Assembly: GCA_034433615.1 (NCBI GenBank)
Contig: DAOUAJ010000001.1
Span: 1 to 15,818, forward strand
DNA: 15,818 nt
Source: DAOUAJ01 sp034433615
GTDB lineage: Bacteria; Chloroflexota; Anaerolineae; DUEN01
Reading direction: 5' to 3'
Shown here: positions 1-7,454 of the stretch, in pieces
Position numbering within the stretch: the stretch's first letter is position 1
Layout of the letters: each line of letters begins with the position of its first letter
Position numbers and translations under genes: made by a program
Notes under the pieces: generated by a model
The model's input: the letters and a program-made list of their open reading frames with translations, nothing else
Databases searched by the model: none
What the model was told of the DNA's origin: nothing

Positions 1-689
1 TCCCAGGCCAACAGGCCTGTATCTCCCTTCACATCAATCACAACGCTGTTGAGGGCAATACTTTGCTCGGCCATGTTCAGCAGATTCTCGATAAGGTCTG
101 GTCGGCTGAGCAACGCCAGGGGGATGTAAAGGGCTCGTACCGGGAACGGCGCCAAAGTGATCTCCAGGCAAGGAGACGGAGTGCAAGTGTCTGTCTGCAA
201 CCACGCCGTGGCAGCTTCCACTGGCAGTGGGTGGATGGCATCCCAGGCTGGCGGAGGAGCTTGCTGAGGATCACCCAGTACCCAACGGCCGCGCGCGTAG
301 CCTGCGGCACGTACGAGTAAGTGGGCACCGGCCTCGGGCTTCTCTAGCTTGAGTGTGAATCGCCCATTTGTATCCGTTTGTACCAGTTGATCGCCCAGGT
401 GCACCCAGGCTCCCACCACTGGGTGACGGTCAGTCACATCAAGGATGCGGCCGGACAACTGGCCAGATGACAACCGGATGTTCACCACCTGTTGATCGGT
501 ATAGGGCAGAGGGGCCTCCGGGCTGATAATGACACCAACGGAAGGAGGCCCGCCCCTATCACCCGTGAGCGCAGTCATCAGAGGCCTGACAGATGGCTCC
601 TGAGCCAGCGTCTCCGGCAGCCAGAACATCGAGAGAGGAAGGATCAGAAACAGAGCGATCGGGAAGGACCTGTCCCAGAGTGAAAGCAT
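1..689 (-). CDS. Secreted glycoside-hydrolase-like protein (DUF4015 type), 3' end outside window
   Basis: An open minus-strand frame runs from an ATG at 689-687 off the left edge (229 codons visible). Residues 9-29 form a hydrophobic signal peptide ending TLA|QE. Residues 78-136 look like a carboxypeptidase-regulatory-like beta-sandwich (LSGRILD...GAWVHL...TDTNGRFTL...AAGY). From residue 184 the text (VRALYIP ... LNSVVIDVKGDTGLLAW) matches the start of the DUF4015 putative glycoside hydrolase family, whose members typically read 'KGIYLT...LNAVVIDVKDDTG'. A GGAGG lies 10 nt before the ATG. It is probably an exported TIM-barrel sugar hydrolase with an accessory domain; the catalytic part lies outside, so substrate is unknown. 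It diverges from dnaA. The export signal and the domain boundaries are seen; the enzyme class is inferred from a short match. Confidence 0.72.
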   Translation of the reverse strand, partial: MLSLWDRSFPIALFLILPLSMFWLPETLAQEPSVRPLMTALTGDRGGPPSVGVIISPEAPLPYTDQQVVNIRLSSGQLSGRILDVTDRHPVVGAWVHLGDQLVQTDTNGRFTLKLEKPEAGAHLLVRAAGYARGRWVLGDPQQAPPPAWDAIHPLPVEAATAWLQTDTCTPSPCLEITLAPFPVRALYIPLALLSRPDLIENLLNMAEQSIALNSVVIDVKGDTGLLAW

Positions 690-924
690 TTTTTGAGGCC
701 CTCCAGGTCTCGTGTCATCCTCCAACACGGGTGTAGCTTAAGGTTTGTACATTCGCCCAGATTTAAGGTTCAAATTCCAAAGAAAGCATCATTTTCTAGA
801 CGAGTACAAGATCAAGTAGGAAAATCCCGCCCTACCCCAACCACTAGTGGGGACAGGCAACCCCTGACTGCAAGGGCTGGCTCAGATTCAACATAATAAT
901 GAGATTTGAGGCGACTTTCACCTA
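690..924. other. Divergent intergenic region between the hydrolase gene and the dnaA promoter
   Basis: No coding sequence or RNA gene is convincing here. It contains a 10-bp palindrome CCACTAGTGG at 841-850 inside a C-run/G-run context. No good minus-strand promoter for the hydrolase gene was found; the best -10-like hexamers are poor. No DnaA box matching TTWTNCACA was found. Confidence 0.5.
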
Positions 925-953
925 TTGCTGCCTTACCGCTTCTCTGGTAGAAT
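925..953 (+). promoter_or_regulatory. Sigma70-type promoter of dnaA
   Basis: TTGCTG at 925-930, a 17-bp spacer and TAGAAT at 948-953 give a good housekeeping promoter. Transcription would start near 960, leaving a leader of about 210 nt before the dnaA ATG at 1170. No DnaA box overlaps the promoter, so direct DnaA autorepression is not evident here. Confidence 0.6.
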
Positions 954-1169
954 CACGCTGCTACCGTTGGATTTCGCGTCTCCCTTGGGTTATTTTACCA
1001 CATTGCCATCATGAAGGGAACGCTACCCTCAGAATGCAGTGCTGGGGTGATCACCCGATCACGTAACTTTGTCGCCTCTTTGATTGGATTCGCTTTCGTC
1101 CCAGGGCATTCGTCGCGTGAATTTGTCAGTATCAGTAGCATAGGAGTTGCAGATCCGAGGGGAGATATC

Positions 1170-2570
1170 ATGAACAGGATTGCAGAATCATTGTCGGTCC
1201 GAGGCAACCTAGGGAAGGCTGAAACACTGTGGCGGGCGGCATTAGGGGAGCTCCAATTGCGTATGCCCCGAGCAACTTACGATACGTGGCTCAAAGACAG
1301 TGATCTGGTTGCTTATGAGGATGGAGCGTTTGTGGTCGGCGTTCCCAACGCTTATGCCAAAGACTGGCTTGAACAACGCCTTCATGGTTTAGTCAAACGG
1401 GTGTTAGAGAGTATTGCCGGCCAGACGGTTGAATTACGCTTCATTGTTCACTCACCATCAGAACGAGCGCCCGTCGCCAATGACCTAGTAGAGCCCTTGC
1501 TGAGAGGGGCTCCTGTGCGGATGGGCTCGGATGGCGTATCGTCAAGCGATGCACGACAATCGTTAAATCCACGGTACACTTTTGAAACCTTCATTGTGGG
1601 AGACAACAGCCGCTTGGCACATGCGGCTGCTCTTTCGGTCACGGAGTACCCTGGGCAAAAGTATAACCCATTGCTCATCTATGGGGGCGTTGGGCTGGGC
1701 AAAACTCATTTGTTGCAGGCTATTGGACATCGTTCGTTGGCTAATGGTGCGCGGGTCCTGTATGTGACCTCCGAAGAGTTCACCATTGATCTGATCAATG
1801 CCATCCGCGCACAAATGACAGAAGCCTTCCGCAATAAGTACCGTACATTGGATATCCTGCTTATTGATGATATCCAATTTATCATTGGCAAAGAGAGCAC
1901 GCAAGAAGAGTTCTTCCACACTTTCAACACGTTGCATGCTGCTAATAAGCAGATTGTGCTCACTAGCGACCGTCATCCACAGGCCATGACCACATTGGAG
2001 GAGCGATTACGTTCGCGCTTCGGAGGTGGGCTGTGTGTAGACATTGCGCCACCAGACCTGGAAGTGCGCGCGGCCATCCTCAAGGCCAAGGCTGCGATGA
2101 TGGAAGTACACCTTCCTGACGACGTGGTGATGCTCATCGCCCAACGGGTGCGTACCAATATTCGGGACCTGGAAGGTGCTCTCAACCGTGTAATCGCCGA
2201 ATCGCAAGTGCGGGGCACTCCGATCACTGTTCAGCAGGCCCTTGCGGTTCTGGAGGATCTTGCTCCTCCTCAGGTTGCGTTATCTCCTGAGCAGATCATG
2301 GAGTTGGTTGCCCGCTACTTTAGTGTGGACGTAGATCAGTTGATGGGGCCAGAACGTCATAAGGAAATTGTCCTGGCCCGACAGATCGCGATGTATCTGT
2401 TACGCAATGACGGAGGACTCTCACTTCCACAGATTGGAGATTTCTTGCATCGTGATCACACCACTGTGATACACGGCGTAGGGAAAATGGAAGAGCGTAT
2501 GGAGACCGATGACAGTGTGCGCCGTCACATCATGGCGTTGCGGGAAAGGCTTTATGCAACAGTCAAGTGA
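1170..2570 (+). CDS. dnaA: Chromosomal replication initiator protein DnaA
   Basis: DnaA binds DnaA boxes at oriC, melts the origin as an ATP-bound filament and helps load the replicative helicase. The 466-residue product has the usual four domains: domain I (about 14-90, containing LWRAALGELQ and TWL), a short linker (about 95-130), an AAA+ domain (about 133-345) with Walker A GGVGLGKT at 172-179, Walker B LLIDDI at 230-235, sensor LTSDR at 264-268 and arginine-finger region RLRSRF at 279-284, and the DNA-binding domain IV with the signature RDHTTVIHG at 428-436. The frame stays open upstream to an ATG at 1011, but that codon has no ribosome site. The ATG at 1170 follows GAGGGGAG by 5 nt and gives the family's normal N-terminus and length. 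Box-rich origin DNA follows directly, supporting the call. Confidence 0.97.
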   Translation: MNRIAESLSVRGNLGKAETLWRAALGELQLRMPRATYDTWLKDSDLVAYEDGAFVVGVPNAYAKDWLEQRLHGLVKRVLESIAGQTVELRFIVHSPSERAPVANDLVEPLLRGAPVRMGSDGVSSSDARQSLNPRYTFETFIVGDNSRLAHAAALSVTEYPGQKYNPLLIYGGVGLGKTHLLQAIGHRSLANGARVLYVTSEEFTIDLINAIRAQMTEAFRNKYRTLDILLIDDIQFIIGKESTQEEFFHTFNTLHAANKQIVLTSDRHPQAMTTLEERLRSRFGGGLCVDIAPPDLEVRAAILKAKAAMMEVHLPDDVVMLIAQRVRTNIRDLEGALNRVIAESQVRGTPITVQQALAVLEDLAPPQVALSPEQIMELVARYFSVDVDQLMGPERHKEIVLARQIAMYLLRNDGGLSLPQIGDFLHRDHTTVIHGVGKMEERMETDDSVRRHIMALRERLYATVK

Positions 2571-2594
2571 TTGGATCCGATGAGGTACGCCTGT

Positions 2595-2820
2595 TTTTGC
2601 ACGCCAACCTGTGGAAAACACGGGCCTTGGACGGCCCTCTGTGGATAACTGACGCTCATCTGTGGAAAAGCGGGGGCAACTGTGGATAACTTGGCTGAGA
2701 TAAAAGGTTCCCCCTAGAGGCAGGATTTGCGAAAAGATGGCAATACTATATATTGGATGATCAAATATCATATTTTGGAAGATTTCCACATAGGATTTAT
2801 TTGCCACTTTTTTGTGGCGA
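2595..2820. other. oriC: Chromosomal replication origin oriC with DnaA-box cluster
   Basis: Within 120 bp after the dnaA stop there are four DnaA boxes in one orientation: TGTGGAAAA at 2610-2618, TGTGGATAA at 2640-2648, TGTGGAAAA at 2661-2669 and TGTGGATAA at 2681-2689. TGTGGATAA is the reverse complement of the classical TTATCCACA. Start-to-start spacing is 30, 21 and 20 bp. A fifth, inverted box ATTTCCACA is at 2782-2790, and TTTTGCACG at 2595-2603 is a one-mismatch candidate. The AT-rich stretch about 2735-2815 between and beside the boxes is a likely unwinding element. It ends in a small hairpin GCCAC-T6-GTGGC at 2803-2818. A GGGCC/GGCCC hairpin (2622-2637) between boxes 1 and 2 has no U-tract. 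Confidence 0.88.
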
Positions 2821-2845
2821 GATCGGGTTCGCTTTCGGCCAGATT

Positions 2846-2930
2846 ATTGCGCGAAGTTAAAAAACAGCAACGCGGCGCAAAAAGGGCCAGTTGATGGACA
2901 CTGGCCTTTAGCCAGGAGATTGCGCGAAGT
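2846..2930. repeat. 12-bp direct repeat pair next to oriC
   Basis: ATTGCGCGAAGT occurs at 2846-2857 and again at 2919-2930, 73 bp apart, flanking the hairpin at 2881-2909. It matches no DnaA-box consensus. The remaining non-coding DNA to 3077 shows only an 8-bp inverted pair TAACCGGA/TCCGGTTA (2973-2980 and 3022-3029) and no gene. Confidence 0.5.
2876..2909 (-). terminator. Likely intrinsic terminator of the Nudix gene
   Basis: The arms AAAGGGCCAGT (2881-2891) and ACTGGCCTTT (2900-2909) pair with one bulged base around an 8-nt loop. Read on the minus strand the stem is followed by TTTTT (complement of 2879-2883), as for an intrinsic terminator. It lies about 170 bp past the Nudix stop codon and would keep minus-strand transcription out of the DnaA boxes. 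Confidence 0.5.
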
Positions 2931-3077
2931 CATAATGGGGCAGAATACCCCCTGGAGACGGTACTGGTAGCATAACCGGAGGACGGGCTCTTGCTCAGAT
3001 CATTTTCGGATAGTCTTAGCATCCGGTTAATCTCCCGAACAGGGGTAGAGGGCCTCGGGCAGGAGTCCTAGCCCAAC

Positions 3078-3644
3078 TCATTTTGAACACACCCCCTGAA
3101 CGAAGCCCCTTTGTTCTGATGTAGCCAACCGATCACGAACGGCACGGGCGCGATACCAGTCATGCAGCGCCTGCCGATGGGTCCAGAAAGCGATCTGATC
3201 GTCTGGAGGCAACGATTCTGGTGTAAACCACGCGACTTCAACCGCGTCATCTCCGGCGCGTAAGGTGCCACGCACTACATGGGCTGCATAGAGGATCAAC
3301 ACGCCACGAGAACTGACATCGTGACCAAAAGAGTACACCCCCATCAGCCCGTCTAACTCAATTTCCAGACCACTTTCCTCACGTGCCTCGCGGATCGCGG
3401 CCTCTTCGACGGATTCGTCTGCTTCCACATACCCCGCTGGTAATCCCCATAGCCCCTTGCCGGGTTCAACTCCACGCCGTATCAGAGCAATACGACCATC
3501 TTGTTCGATCAAGACACCGGCAGCCACTACCGGGTTGAGGTAGTAAATGAAGCCACAGGCGGGGCAAACAGGTCGAACCCGATCCCCCACCTGTTGCTGT
3601 TCCAGGCGTGTTCCGCACTGAGGGCAAAAATTAACCGGTTGCAT
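3078..3644 (-). CDS. Zinc-ribbon Nudix hydrolase
   Basis: Nudix enzymes hydrolyse nucleoside diphosphates linked to another moiety, for example ADP-ribose, NADH or damaged nucleotides. The 188-residue product begins with a zinc ribbon (C7-x2-C10 and C27-x2-C30) and then the Nudix fold. The Nudix box fits G-x5-E-x7-REUXEEXGU exactly: G71, E77, R85-E86, E89-E90, G92. An N-terminal zinc ribbon before the box is known from NudC-type NADH/RNA-cap pyrophosphatases and related small Nudix proteins. This protein is shorter than NudC, and I do not see the NudC SQPWPFPxS motif, so substrate is open. The ATG at 3644-3642 follows GGAGGAG by 4-5 nt. It stands alone on the minus strand between oriC and a divergent phosphoesterase gene. 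Confidence 0.9.
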   Translation of the reverse strand: MQPVNFCPQCGTRLEQQQVGDRVRPVCPACGFIYYLNPVVAAGVLIEQDGRIALIRRGVEPGKGLWGLPAGYVEADESVEEAAIREAREESGLEIELDGLMGVYSFGHDVSSRGVLILYAAHVVRGTLRAGDDAVEVAWFTPESLPPDDQIAFWTHRQALHDWYRARAVRDRLATSEQRGFVQGVCSK

Positions 3645-3781
3645 ACATCTCCTCCCACCTCATTGTCGCGCGAGATTGAGGGTCTGGCAAGCAGTCATCA
3701 GTATCCTGCATCTTGCCTCTGGCAGAAATCTCTCAGAACAGTTCTCCATGCCGCGGGCGGCGCCACGGCGCATGAAAAGCG

Positions 3782-3884
3782 GTCAGCCGTCAGCGGTTAG
3801 CTGTCAGCTTTTAGCCCATGGTCTTCTGAGAGGCGAAGACCACAAGTGCGGGCCACAAGTAGCCCATACGGGCCACAAGCAGCC
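3782..3884. repeat. Degenerate heptad repeats and a 20-bp tandem repeat in intergenic DNA
   Basis: The 348-bp gap from 3645 to 3992 has no gene. Five consecutive heptads, GTCAGCC, GTCAGCG, GTTAGCT, GTCAGCT and TTTAGCC, fill 3782-3816. An 8-bp stem TGGTCTTC/GAAGACCA (3819-3826 and 3835-3842) follows, then two copies of CGGGCCACAAGYAGCC (3849-3864 and 3869-3884, 15 of 16 identical, 20-bp period). More GTCAGCC-like units follow to about 3900. The 17-mer at 3778-3794 recurs inverted at 10853-10869. Confidence 0.65.
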
Positions 3885-3992
3885 GTCAGCCTTCAGCCAG
3901 AGTGGCTAATCGCTGATCGCTATTTTCATACCAGGATTATGCTTTCACTTTGCAGCCTGAGCAACCTCTTGCGCACCCCGTGCCCAGGCTGG

Positions 3993-4018
3993 TTGACCTT
4001 CTCAGTATATGGTATGAT
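3993..4018 (+). promoter_or_regulatory. Extended -10 promoter of the phosphoesterase gene
   Basis: TATGAT at 4013-4018 is preceded by TGG (4010-4012), an extended -10 TGn motif. TTGACC at 3993-3998 would be a -35 with a short 14-bp spacer, so the extended -10 probably does most of the work. The start codon is about 20 nt past the expected transcription start. Confidence 0.5.
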
Positions 4019-4045
4019 GTGATTACCTAGCGGTGGAGGATGCTC

Positions 4046-4801
4046 ATGCGTGTGCTGATCCTGTCCGACATCCATGCTAACCTGGCTGCGTTGGAAGCTG
4101 TACTGGCTGAGGCCGAATCGTTCGGTTACGATGAGACGTGGTGCCTGGGTGATATCGTGGGTTATGGCCCTGATCCCAACGAGTGCATCGAACGTCTGCG
4201 CCACCTACCAGGCAAACTGGTCTGTGTGGCCGGCAATCACGATTGGGCTGCATTGGGCCGCCTCGATATGGACGACTTCAACCCGGAAGCTCGCTGGGCG
4301 GTACAATGGACGCAGGCGAAGTTGACATCTGACCATCGTGCCTGGCTGGAAAGGTTACCAGATGCGCCTCTCGTGCGTGGACGCTATACGATTACCCATG
4401 GTAGCCCTCGCTACCCCATTTGGGAGTATATCCTCTCGGCTAGTGTAGCCCACAGCAACTTCGCTCATTTCTCCACACCTTACTGCCTGATAGGACACAC
4501 ACATGTGCCCGCGATCTACCGTCTGACCGAAGAAGAGGATGGCCGCGATCGTTGCCAGGAGTTGACACCCGTATTTGAGCATTCCATTATGCTAGCTGGT
4601 TCCCATCGCCTTATCCTCAATCCCGGCAGTGTGGGGCAGCCGCGAGACAGCGATCCTCGCGCGAGCTATGCACTGCTGGACACGGATAACGACCTCTGGA
4701 CCTACCGGCGGCTGTCTTATCCTGTGGAATTGACTCAAGCTCGAATGCGAGAAGCCGGTCTGCCTAATCGTTTGATCGCTCGCCTGTCCTATGGATGGTA
4801 G
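4046..4801 (+). CDS. Calcineurin-like metallophosphoesterase (YfcE/MJ0936-like)
   Basis: This is a dimetal phosphoesterase, probably a cytoplasmic phosphodiesterase or phosphatase; the physiological substrate is unknown. All family motifs are present in the 251-residue product: D8-x-H10 in SDIHAN, G-D36 in GDIVGYGPDP, GN64-H65-D in AGNHDWA, H118 in THGSPR, and G-H151-T-H153 in IGHTHVP; NPGSVGQPRD (192-201) is also typical. No signal peptide is seen. Start choice: an ATG at 4040 touches the ribosome site GGTGGAGG (4032-4039), whereas the ATG at 4046 is 6 nt from it and yields the usual MRVLILSDIH start. The next gene, RNase J, has its own promoter, so this appears monocistronic. Confidence 0.92.
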   Translation: MRVLILSDIHANLAALEAVLAEAESFGYDETWCLGDIVGYGPDPNECIERLRHLPGKLVCVAGNHDWAALGRLDMDDFNPEARWAVQWTQAKLTSDHRAWLERLPDAPLVRGRYTITHGSPRYPIWEYILSASVAHSNFAHFSTPYCLIGHTHVPAIYRLTEEEDGRDRCQELTPVFEHSIMLAGSHRLILNPGSVGQPRDSDPRASYALLDTDNDLWTYRRLSYPVELTQARMREAGLPNRLIARLSYGW

Positions 4802-4873
4802 CGGAACATCACCAGGCGATCCATCGTCTCAAGGACACATCGTCGCCATGATCTAACAAGACGCCCGCGAATT

Positions 4874-4902
4874 TTGACATAAAGTGATTCTTGCGGTATA
4901 GT
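4874..4902 (+). promoter_or_regulatory. Strong sigma70-type promoter of the RNase J leader
   Basis: TTGACA (4874-4879), a 17-bp spacer and TATAGT (4897-4902) make the best consensus promoter in the window. Transcription should begin near 4909, about 115 nt before the RNase J start codon, so the transcript begins with a sizeable leader. Confidence 0.8.
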
Positions 4903-4979
4903 GGTCTGTGAAGAAATCGCTTGCAGTGTGTTGACCGATCGTGAAGAGAGTGTTGATTTCTCAGACTGAATATCAGACC

Positions 4980-5010
4980 AGACCCCGGCGAGCGCGTCGG
5001 GGTCTTTTGT
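4980..5010 (+). terminator. Terminator-like hairpin in the RNase J leader
   Basis: AGACCCCG (4980-4987) and CGGGGTCT (4998-5005) form a perfect 8-bp GC-rich stem with a 10-nt loop, followed by TTTTGTT. This is the form of an intrinsic terminator, yet it stands downstream of the promoter and immediately before the ribosome site AGGAG (5012-5016). It may be an attenuator of the RNase J gene, the end of a roughly 100-nt small RNA, or a terminator for read-through from the phosphoesterase gene. Confidence 0.65.
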
Positions 5011-5023
5011 TAGGAGTTTAGAC

Positions 5024-6673
5024 GTGAGTACAACTTTGCGTATCGTCCCCCTGGGAGGCCTGGGAGAAATCGGAAAGAACATGATGGCCATCGAATACGG
5101 CCAGGAGATATTGATCGTGGATGTAGGGGTGATGTTCCCTGAGAACGACATGTGGGGCATAGACCTGGTGATCCCTGACTGGTCATACCTGCGTGACAAG
5201 TTTGATCGGGTAGTTGGTATTGTCATCACCCATGGCCACGAGGATCACATCGGAGCGCTGCCATATTTGCTGAAGGAGATGCAGGCGCCCATTTACGCTA
5301 CCCGGCTGGCCTTCGGTCTGATCGAGGGCAAACTCAGGCGACAAGACCTGGCCGATTCTGTGGAATTGCATGCTATCCAGGTGGGTGATCAGTCCACTAT
5401 CGGCGCGTTCCAGCTCGAGTTTCTGGCGATGAATCACTCCATCCCGGGCGGCGTTGGGCTGGCGATCCGCACACCCGCCGGCCTACTGATCCATTCGGGT
5501 GACTTCAAATTCGATTACACACCTGCCCAGGGCCTGGGGCCGGACTTCGGTCGGCTGGCGGAATTAGGCCGTGAGGGGGTGCTGGCACTGCTGGCTGACT
5601 CCACAGGAGCCGAACGCCCGGGGTTCACCCCGTCGGAAAAGGTGATTGATCCAGCTTTTGAAGAGATCTTTCGGGAGGCGCCAGGGCGCATCATCATTGC
5701 CACTTTTGCCTCACTACTGGCGCGTATCCAGCAGGTAATCAACTGCGCTGTTCAGCACGATCGCAAAGTCGTGCTGGCCGGGTATTCCATGCAGGAGAAC
5801 GTCCGCATAGCTCAGAAGCTGGGCTACTTACAGGTGCCGGCGGGGACGCTGATCCAGATCGAGGAGGCGCGCCATCTGCCACCGAACCGGGTCGTCTTTC
5901 TGGTCACAGGGAGTCAGGGGGAGCCAGGGGCAGCACTGGCGCGTATCGCCCGCGGCCAGTATCGAGACATCGAGATCGTTGCCGGTGACACGGTCGTTCT
6001 CTCCGCCAACCCCATCCCTGGCAATGAGGAAGAAGTGGCCCGGGTCATCAACAAGCTGATCCAGCGGGGTGCAGAGGTGATTTATCCACCCCTGGCGCAG
6101 GTCCACGTCTCCGGCCACGCCAGTCAGGAGGAACAAAAGTTACTCCTGGCGTTGACTCGGCCCCGTTACTTTGTGCCGATTCACGGAGAGTTACGCCATT
6201 TGCACGCCCATGCCCGTACGGCGCGCGCGTTGGGCATTCCGGCGGAGAACATCTTCGTGGTGGAAAATGGCACCGTCATCGAGTTTGAGGACGGAGTCGG
6301 CCGGATCGGCGAGCGTGTGCCAGGTGGCTATGTCTTTGTGGACGGCTCTGGCGTAGGGGACATCGGCCCGGCCGTGCTGCGCGATCGAGAGATACTGGCG
6401 CGTGATGGATTCGTGATCGCGGTGGTGCCGGTGGATCGGGATACAGGTACGCTGGTGAGGCAGCCAGAGCTGGTGAGCCGCGGTTTCGTCTATCTGCGCG
6501 GCTCGAATGAGCTCCTCGACGAAGCGGCCCGGCGGGTGGTCAAAGCCCTCAACGGCAATGGCCATCGCCCCGCGCGATCTATTGAGTCCACCGTCAAGGA
6601 CGTGCTCAGCAAGTTCCTGTACGACGAGACCCATCGTCGCCCGATGATCCTGCCGGTGATCACCAGGGTGTAG
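5024..6673 (+). CDS. rnj: Ribonuclease J
   Basis: RNase J is a metallo-beta-lactamase/beta-CASP nuclease with 5'-3' exonuclease and endonuclease activity that matures and degrades RNA in bacteria. The 549-residue length is typical. Residues 70-75 hold the zinc motif HGHEDH, H138 is in MNHSIPGG, D160 in HSGDFKFD, beta-CASP motifs follow (GSQGEPGAA at 296-304; HVSGHASQEE at 361-370 with H365; IHGEL with H387), and a C-terminal domain runs from about 445. The residues after NHSIP are GG where I would expect an acidic or polar residue; I attach little weight to this. The start is GTG at 5024, 7 nt after AGGAG. Regulation probably involves the hairpin leader. Confidence 0.96.
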   Translation: MSTTLRIVPLGGLGEIGKNMMAIEYGQEILIVDVGVMFPENDMWGIDLVIPDWSYLRDKFDRVVGIVITHGHEDHIGALPYLLKEMQAPIYATRLAFGLIEGKLRRQDLADSVELHAIQVGDQSTIGAFQLEFLAMNHSIPGGVGLAIRTPAGLLIHSGDFKFDYTPAQGLGPDFGRLAELGREGVLALLADSTGAERPGFTPSEKVIDPAFEEIFREAPGRIIIATFASLLARIQQVINCAVQHDRKVVLAGYSMQENVRIAQKLGYLQVPAGTLIQIEEARHLPPNRVVFLVTGSQGEPGAALARIARGQYRDIEIVAGDTVVLSANPIPGNEEEVARVINKLIQRGAEVIYPPLAQVHVSGHASQEEQKLLLALTRPRYFVPIHGELRHLHAHARTARALGIPAENIFVVENGTVIEFEDGVGRIGERVPGGYVFVDGSGVGDIGPAVLRDREILARDGFVIAVVPVDRDTGTLVRQPELVSRGFVYLRGSNELLDEAARRVVKALNGNGHRPARSIESTVKDVLSKFLYDETHRRPMILPVITRV

Positions 6674-6719
6674 CCTGTAGCTCGCCCTGTAGGATGTCGC
6701 ACCTCATCCGAGAGCTTGT

Positions 6720-6748
6720 TTGCCTGCCCCGTTTCCCTGTGCTATTAT
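6720..6748 (+). promoter_or_regulatory. Promoter of the HD-domain gene
   Basis: TTGCCT (6720-6725), 17 bp, then TATTAT (6743-6748) preceded by TGC, an extended -10. It starts about 45 bp after the RNase J stop, so the HD gene can be transcribed on its own. No intrinsic terminator was seen between the two genes. Confidence 0.65.
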
Positions 6749-6785
6749 CGGGCATACATTCAACCATTGCCAGGGGAGGGTGACA

Positions 6786-7400
6786 ATGACATTGCCGACT
6801 CGGGAGGAGGCCTGGAACCTGCTGTGTGAATGGGTTTCGTCCGAGAGCCTGCGTAAGCATATGCTGGCTGTGGAGGCTGCCATGCGTGCTTACGCCCGGC
6901 GATACGGTGAGGATGAGGGGTTATGGGGCATCACCGGGTTAGTGCATGATCTGGATTTCGAGAGGTACCCGGACATGGACGATCCAGTGAACGGCCACCC
7001 GCGTACGGAGCTGCGGCTGTTTCGGGAGCTACGCTGGCCGGAAGCCCTGATTCGTGCCATAGAGGGGCACGCTGAGTTTCTGGGTGTGCCGCGAGAAAGC
7101 CGGCTGGATAAGGCGTTGATGGCCGTGGACGAGCTGACCGGGCTCATCATGGCGGTGGGGTATGTGCGCCCTTCCAGAGATTTGCGCGACGTCACCGTGA
7201 AGTCTGTACGCAAAAAATGGAAGGATAAAGCGTTCGCGGCGGCTGTCAATCGCCAGGACATCGAGCGCTTCACGGCTGAGTTGGGCGAGGACCTGAACGA
7301 GCACATCGCTGTGGTGCTGGAGGCCATGCAGGGCATCGCTGCTGAACTAGGGCTGGATGGCCGGCAGGCTGTGGGCGGTCAACCGGCCGAGGACGGGTGA
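6786..7400 (+). CDS. HD-domain protein (HDIG-type putative phosphohydrolase)
   Basis: HD-domain proteins are mostly metal-dependent phosphohydrolases acting on nucleotides. The 204-residue protein has the expected order of ligands: H25 in LRKHMLAVEA, H54-D55 in GLVHDLDFE, a downstream H95 in IEGHAEF, and D115 in AVDELTGL. There is no signal peptide or fused domain; the C-terminal segment from about 165 is helical and the last 14 residues are Gly-rich. The frame opens at 6720, but ATG 6786 lies 5 nt after GGGGAGGG and gives the natural start; the upstream part covers the promoter. The precise substrate cannot be read from the sequence. Confidence 0.88.
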   Translation: MTLPTREEAWNLLCEWVSSESLRKHMLAVEAAMRAYARRYGEDEGLWGITGLVHDLDFERYPDMDDPVNGHPRTELRLFRELRWPEALIRAIEGHAEFLGVPRESRLDKALMAVDELTGLIMAVGYVRPSRDLRDVTVKSVRKKWKDKAFAAAVNRQDIERFTAELGEDLNEHIAVVLEAMQGIAAELGLDGRQAVGGQPAEDG

Positions 7401-7425
7401 GATCGTAGCAGCGATTTCATAACAG

Positions 7426-7454
7426 TTGTGAGCGCATCTACTTTGTGCTATACT
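7426..7454 (+). promoter_or_regulatory. Promoter of the LysM-Gmad2 gene
   Basis: TTGTGA (7426-7431), 17 bp, TATACT (7449-7454). The predicted start point near 7461 falls inside the left arm of the hairpin that follows, so transcripts from here cannot form its full outer stem. Confidence 0.65.

Noticed and set aside
1011..1169. In-frame N-terminal extension of DnaA by 53 residues
   Set aside because: ATG 1011 has no ribosome site, while ATG 1170 has GAGGGGAG and gives the conserved start and normal length.
3782..3900. CRISPR-like array
   Set aside because: The units are 7 bp or 20 bp with no unique spacers of regular size and no cas genes nearby.
4903..4979. GGTCTG/CAGACC pairing as an antiterminator in the RNase J leader
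   Set aside because: The left arm at 4903-4908 lies upstream of the predicted transcription start near 4909, so it is probably not in the RNA.
6079..6091. Additional DnaA-box-like site in rnj
   Set aside because: TTATCCACC has one mismatch, lies inside a coding region and is isolated.
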